From Datnioides undecimradiatus (lineage: Eukaryota; Chordata; Actinopteri; Lobotiformes; Datnioididae), in NCBI GenBank assembly GCA_008933995.1, contig WARS01002740.1, forward strand, positions 62,001-126,000: 64,000 nucleotides of DNA, written 5' to 3'. Shown here piece by piece: positions 63,398-64,000 of this stretch. Under the pieces are notes generated by a model that had not been told where the DNA came from, searched no databases, and was given only the letters and a program-made list of their open reading frames with translations. Position 1 is the first letter of the stretch, and each line of letters begins with the position of its first letter. The position numbers were made by a program, and so were the translations under genes.

Positions 63398-63433
63398 GGA
63401 CATCTGGGATCTGTCCCTTGAGGGGGGGGGTTC

Positions 63434-63881
63434 TGTCATGGTTCTGAGTTGAGTTTGTTGTTTCCTGTTTTATTTTGAAAAGTTGTTTCCCTGGTGTGTT
63501 TTTGTCTACTTGTTTCCTTACATTGATTAGTCCATTGATTTCACCTGTGTCTCGTTTTGCTGCCCTCCCCTGTCTATTTAAGTTATACCATTGCCTTTGT
63601 TCTCTGTCGCTGCATTAAGTTAGACCTCATGTTTTGCCATGCTTGTATCCATGATTCCATGAGCCTGCTCATAGAGATCTTGGTTTTCTAGTTCTTGTTT
63701 TTTTGTTTTTGGAGTTATACTTCCACGCCTTGTTTCGGACTGACTTCCTGGATTTTTGACCCTGCCTGCCTTGACCATCCGTAAGCCTAAGCCCTTTAAA
63801 TAAACAGTTAAAAGATCTTTTGGCATCCCTGTCCCTGCCTGCGTCTGGGTCCTGCTCTCACCCCTTAGCCAAGTCCTGACA
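63434..63881 (+). repeat. 3' LTR
   Basis: 448 bp, TG...CA bounded. It carries a TATA-like TATTTAA at 63575-63581 and AATAAA at 63799-63804, so it retains what looks like a full promoter and polyadenylation layout. Confidence 0.9.
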
Positions 63882-63886
63882 GTTCT
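63882..63886. repeat. Target site duplication GTTCT, right
   Basis: Matches 61618-61622. Confidence 0.85.
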
Positions 63887-64000
63887 ACTTGTGTTCAAGT
63901 TGAACTTCTCTCCTCACTGATCTCTATTTTGTCTGATTTACAAGACATCCAATTCCAGCATAATGGCCTTTGGGATCATCGTGCATTTGTTTTTTTTCTT

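Larger units (their letters stand above)
61623..63881 (+). mobile_element. Non-autonomous LTR retrotransposon
   Basis: Two direct LTRs (61623-61999 and 63434-63881), each starting TGTCATGG and ending CCTGACA, flank a 1434-bp interior. A 5-bp duplication GTTCT lies on both sides. A purine tract (GAGGGGGGGGG, 63420-63430) stands just before the 3' LTR, as expected for second-strand priming. No protease, reverse transcriptase, RNase H or integrase is encoded, so it depends on another element. A 5-bp duplication fits the Ty3/Gypsy or BEL groups, but the class is not decided. I could not identify the primer-binding tRNA. Confidence 0.9.

Overview
This window looks like a piece of a teleost fish nuclear genome, probably ray-finned and percomorph-like. 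It is AT-rich and intron-dominated. It carries an L2/CR1-type LINE whose tails begin with ATTCA repeats, a Tc1-type transposon with IR/DR ends, mariner relics, and a dispersed family with a tRNA-like head. Nothing bacterial or viral was seen, and there are no operons or CRISPR arrays.

The only host gene I can support is FHIT (fragile histidine triad, a diadenosine triphosphate hydrolase) on the + strand. Three consecutive coding exons are present: 22285-22430 (146 nt), 25517-25546 (a 30-nt microexon) and 35040-35108 (69 nt, with the HIT motif HVHVHV). Together they encode the equivalent of human residues 35-116, without frame breaks and with GT/AG boundaries. I did not find the exon encoding residues 1-35, so it should lie left of the window. 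I also did not find the C-terminal exon, so it should lie right of it. Most of the window is therefore probably FHIT intron, in line with the very large size of this gene in other vertebrates.

Mobile elements, left to right: a small MITE (613-716); an L2-type LINE tail (4857-5820); a second LINE-like tail (6346-6625); a third short tail (14313-14386); oppositely oriented mariner remains (23851-24530); a long L2-type LINE copy with a 608-codon open reverse transcriptase frame (30710-33105, antisense to FHIT); another fragment of that family (42209-42300); a structurally complete Tc1-like transposon with TA target duplications and an intact DD34E transposase (46121-47753); two more L2-type tails (50415-51267, 55072-55310); a TA-flanked MITE (56511-56768); a decayed L2 fragment in the + orientation (58085-58762); and a non-autonomous LTR retrotransposon with 5-bp target duplication GTTCT (61623-63881). 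Five copies of a teleost repeat with a tRNA-like head are scattered through the window.

The most unexpected signal is technical. Positions 17383-17401 are an exact Tn5 mosaic end, followed by bases that match my recollection of an stLFR sequencing adapter, right next to a TA microsatellite. This looks like adapter sequence built into the assembly. I found no convincing new biological system. The most interesting biology is the intact Tc1 copy and the LTR element, whose inside is a set of coding-like minisatellites.
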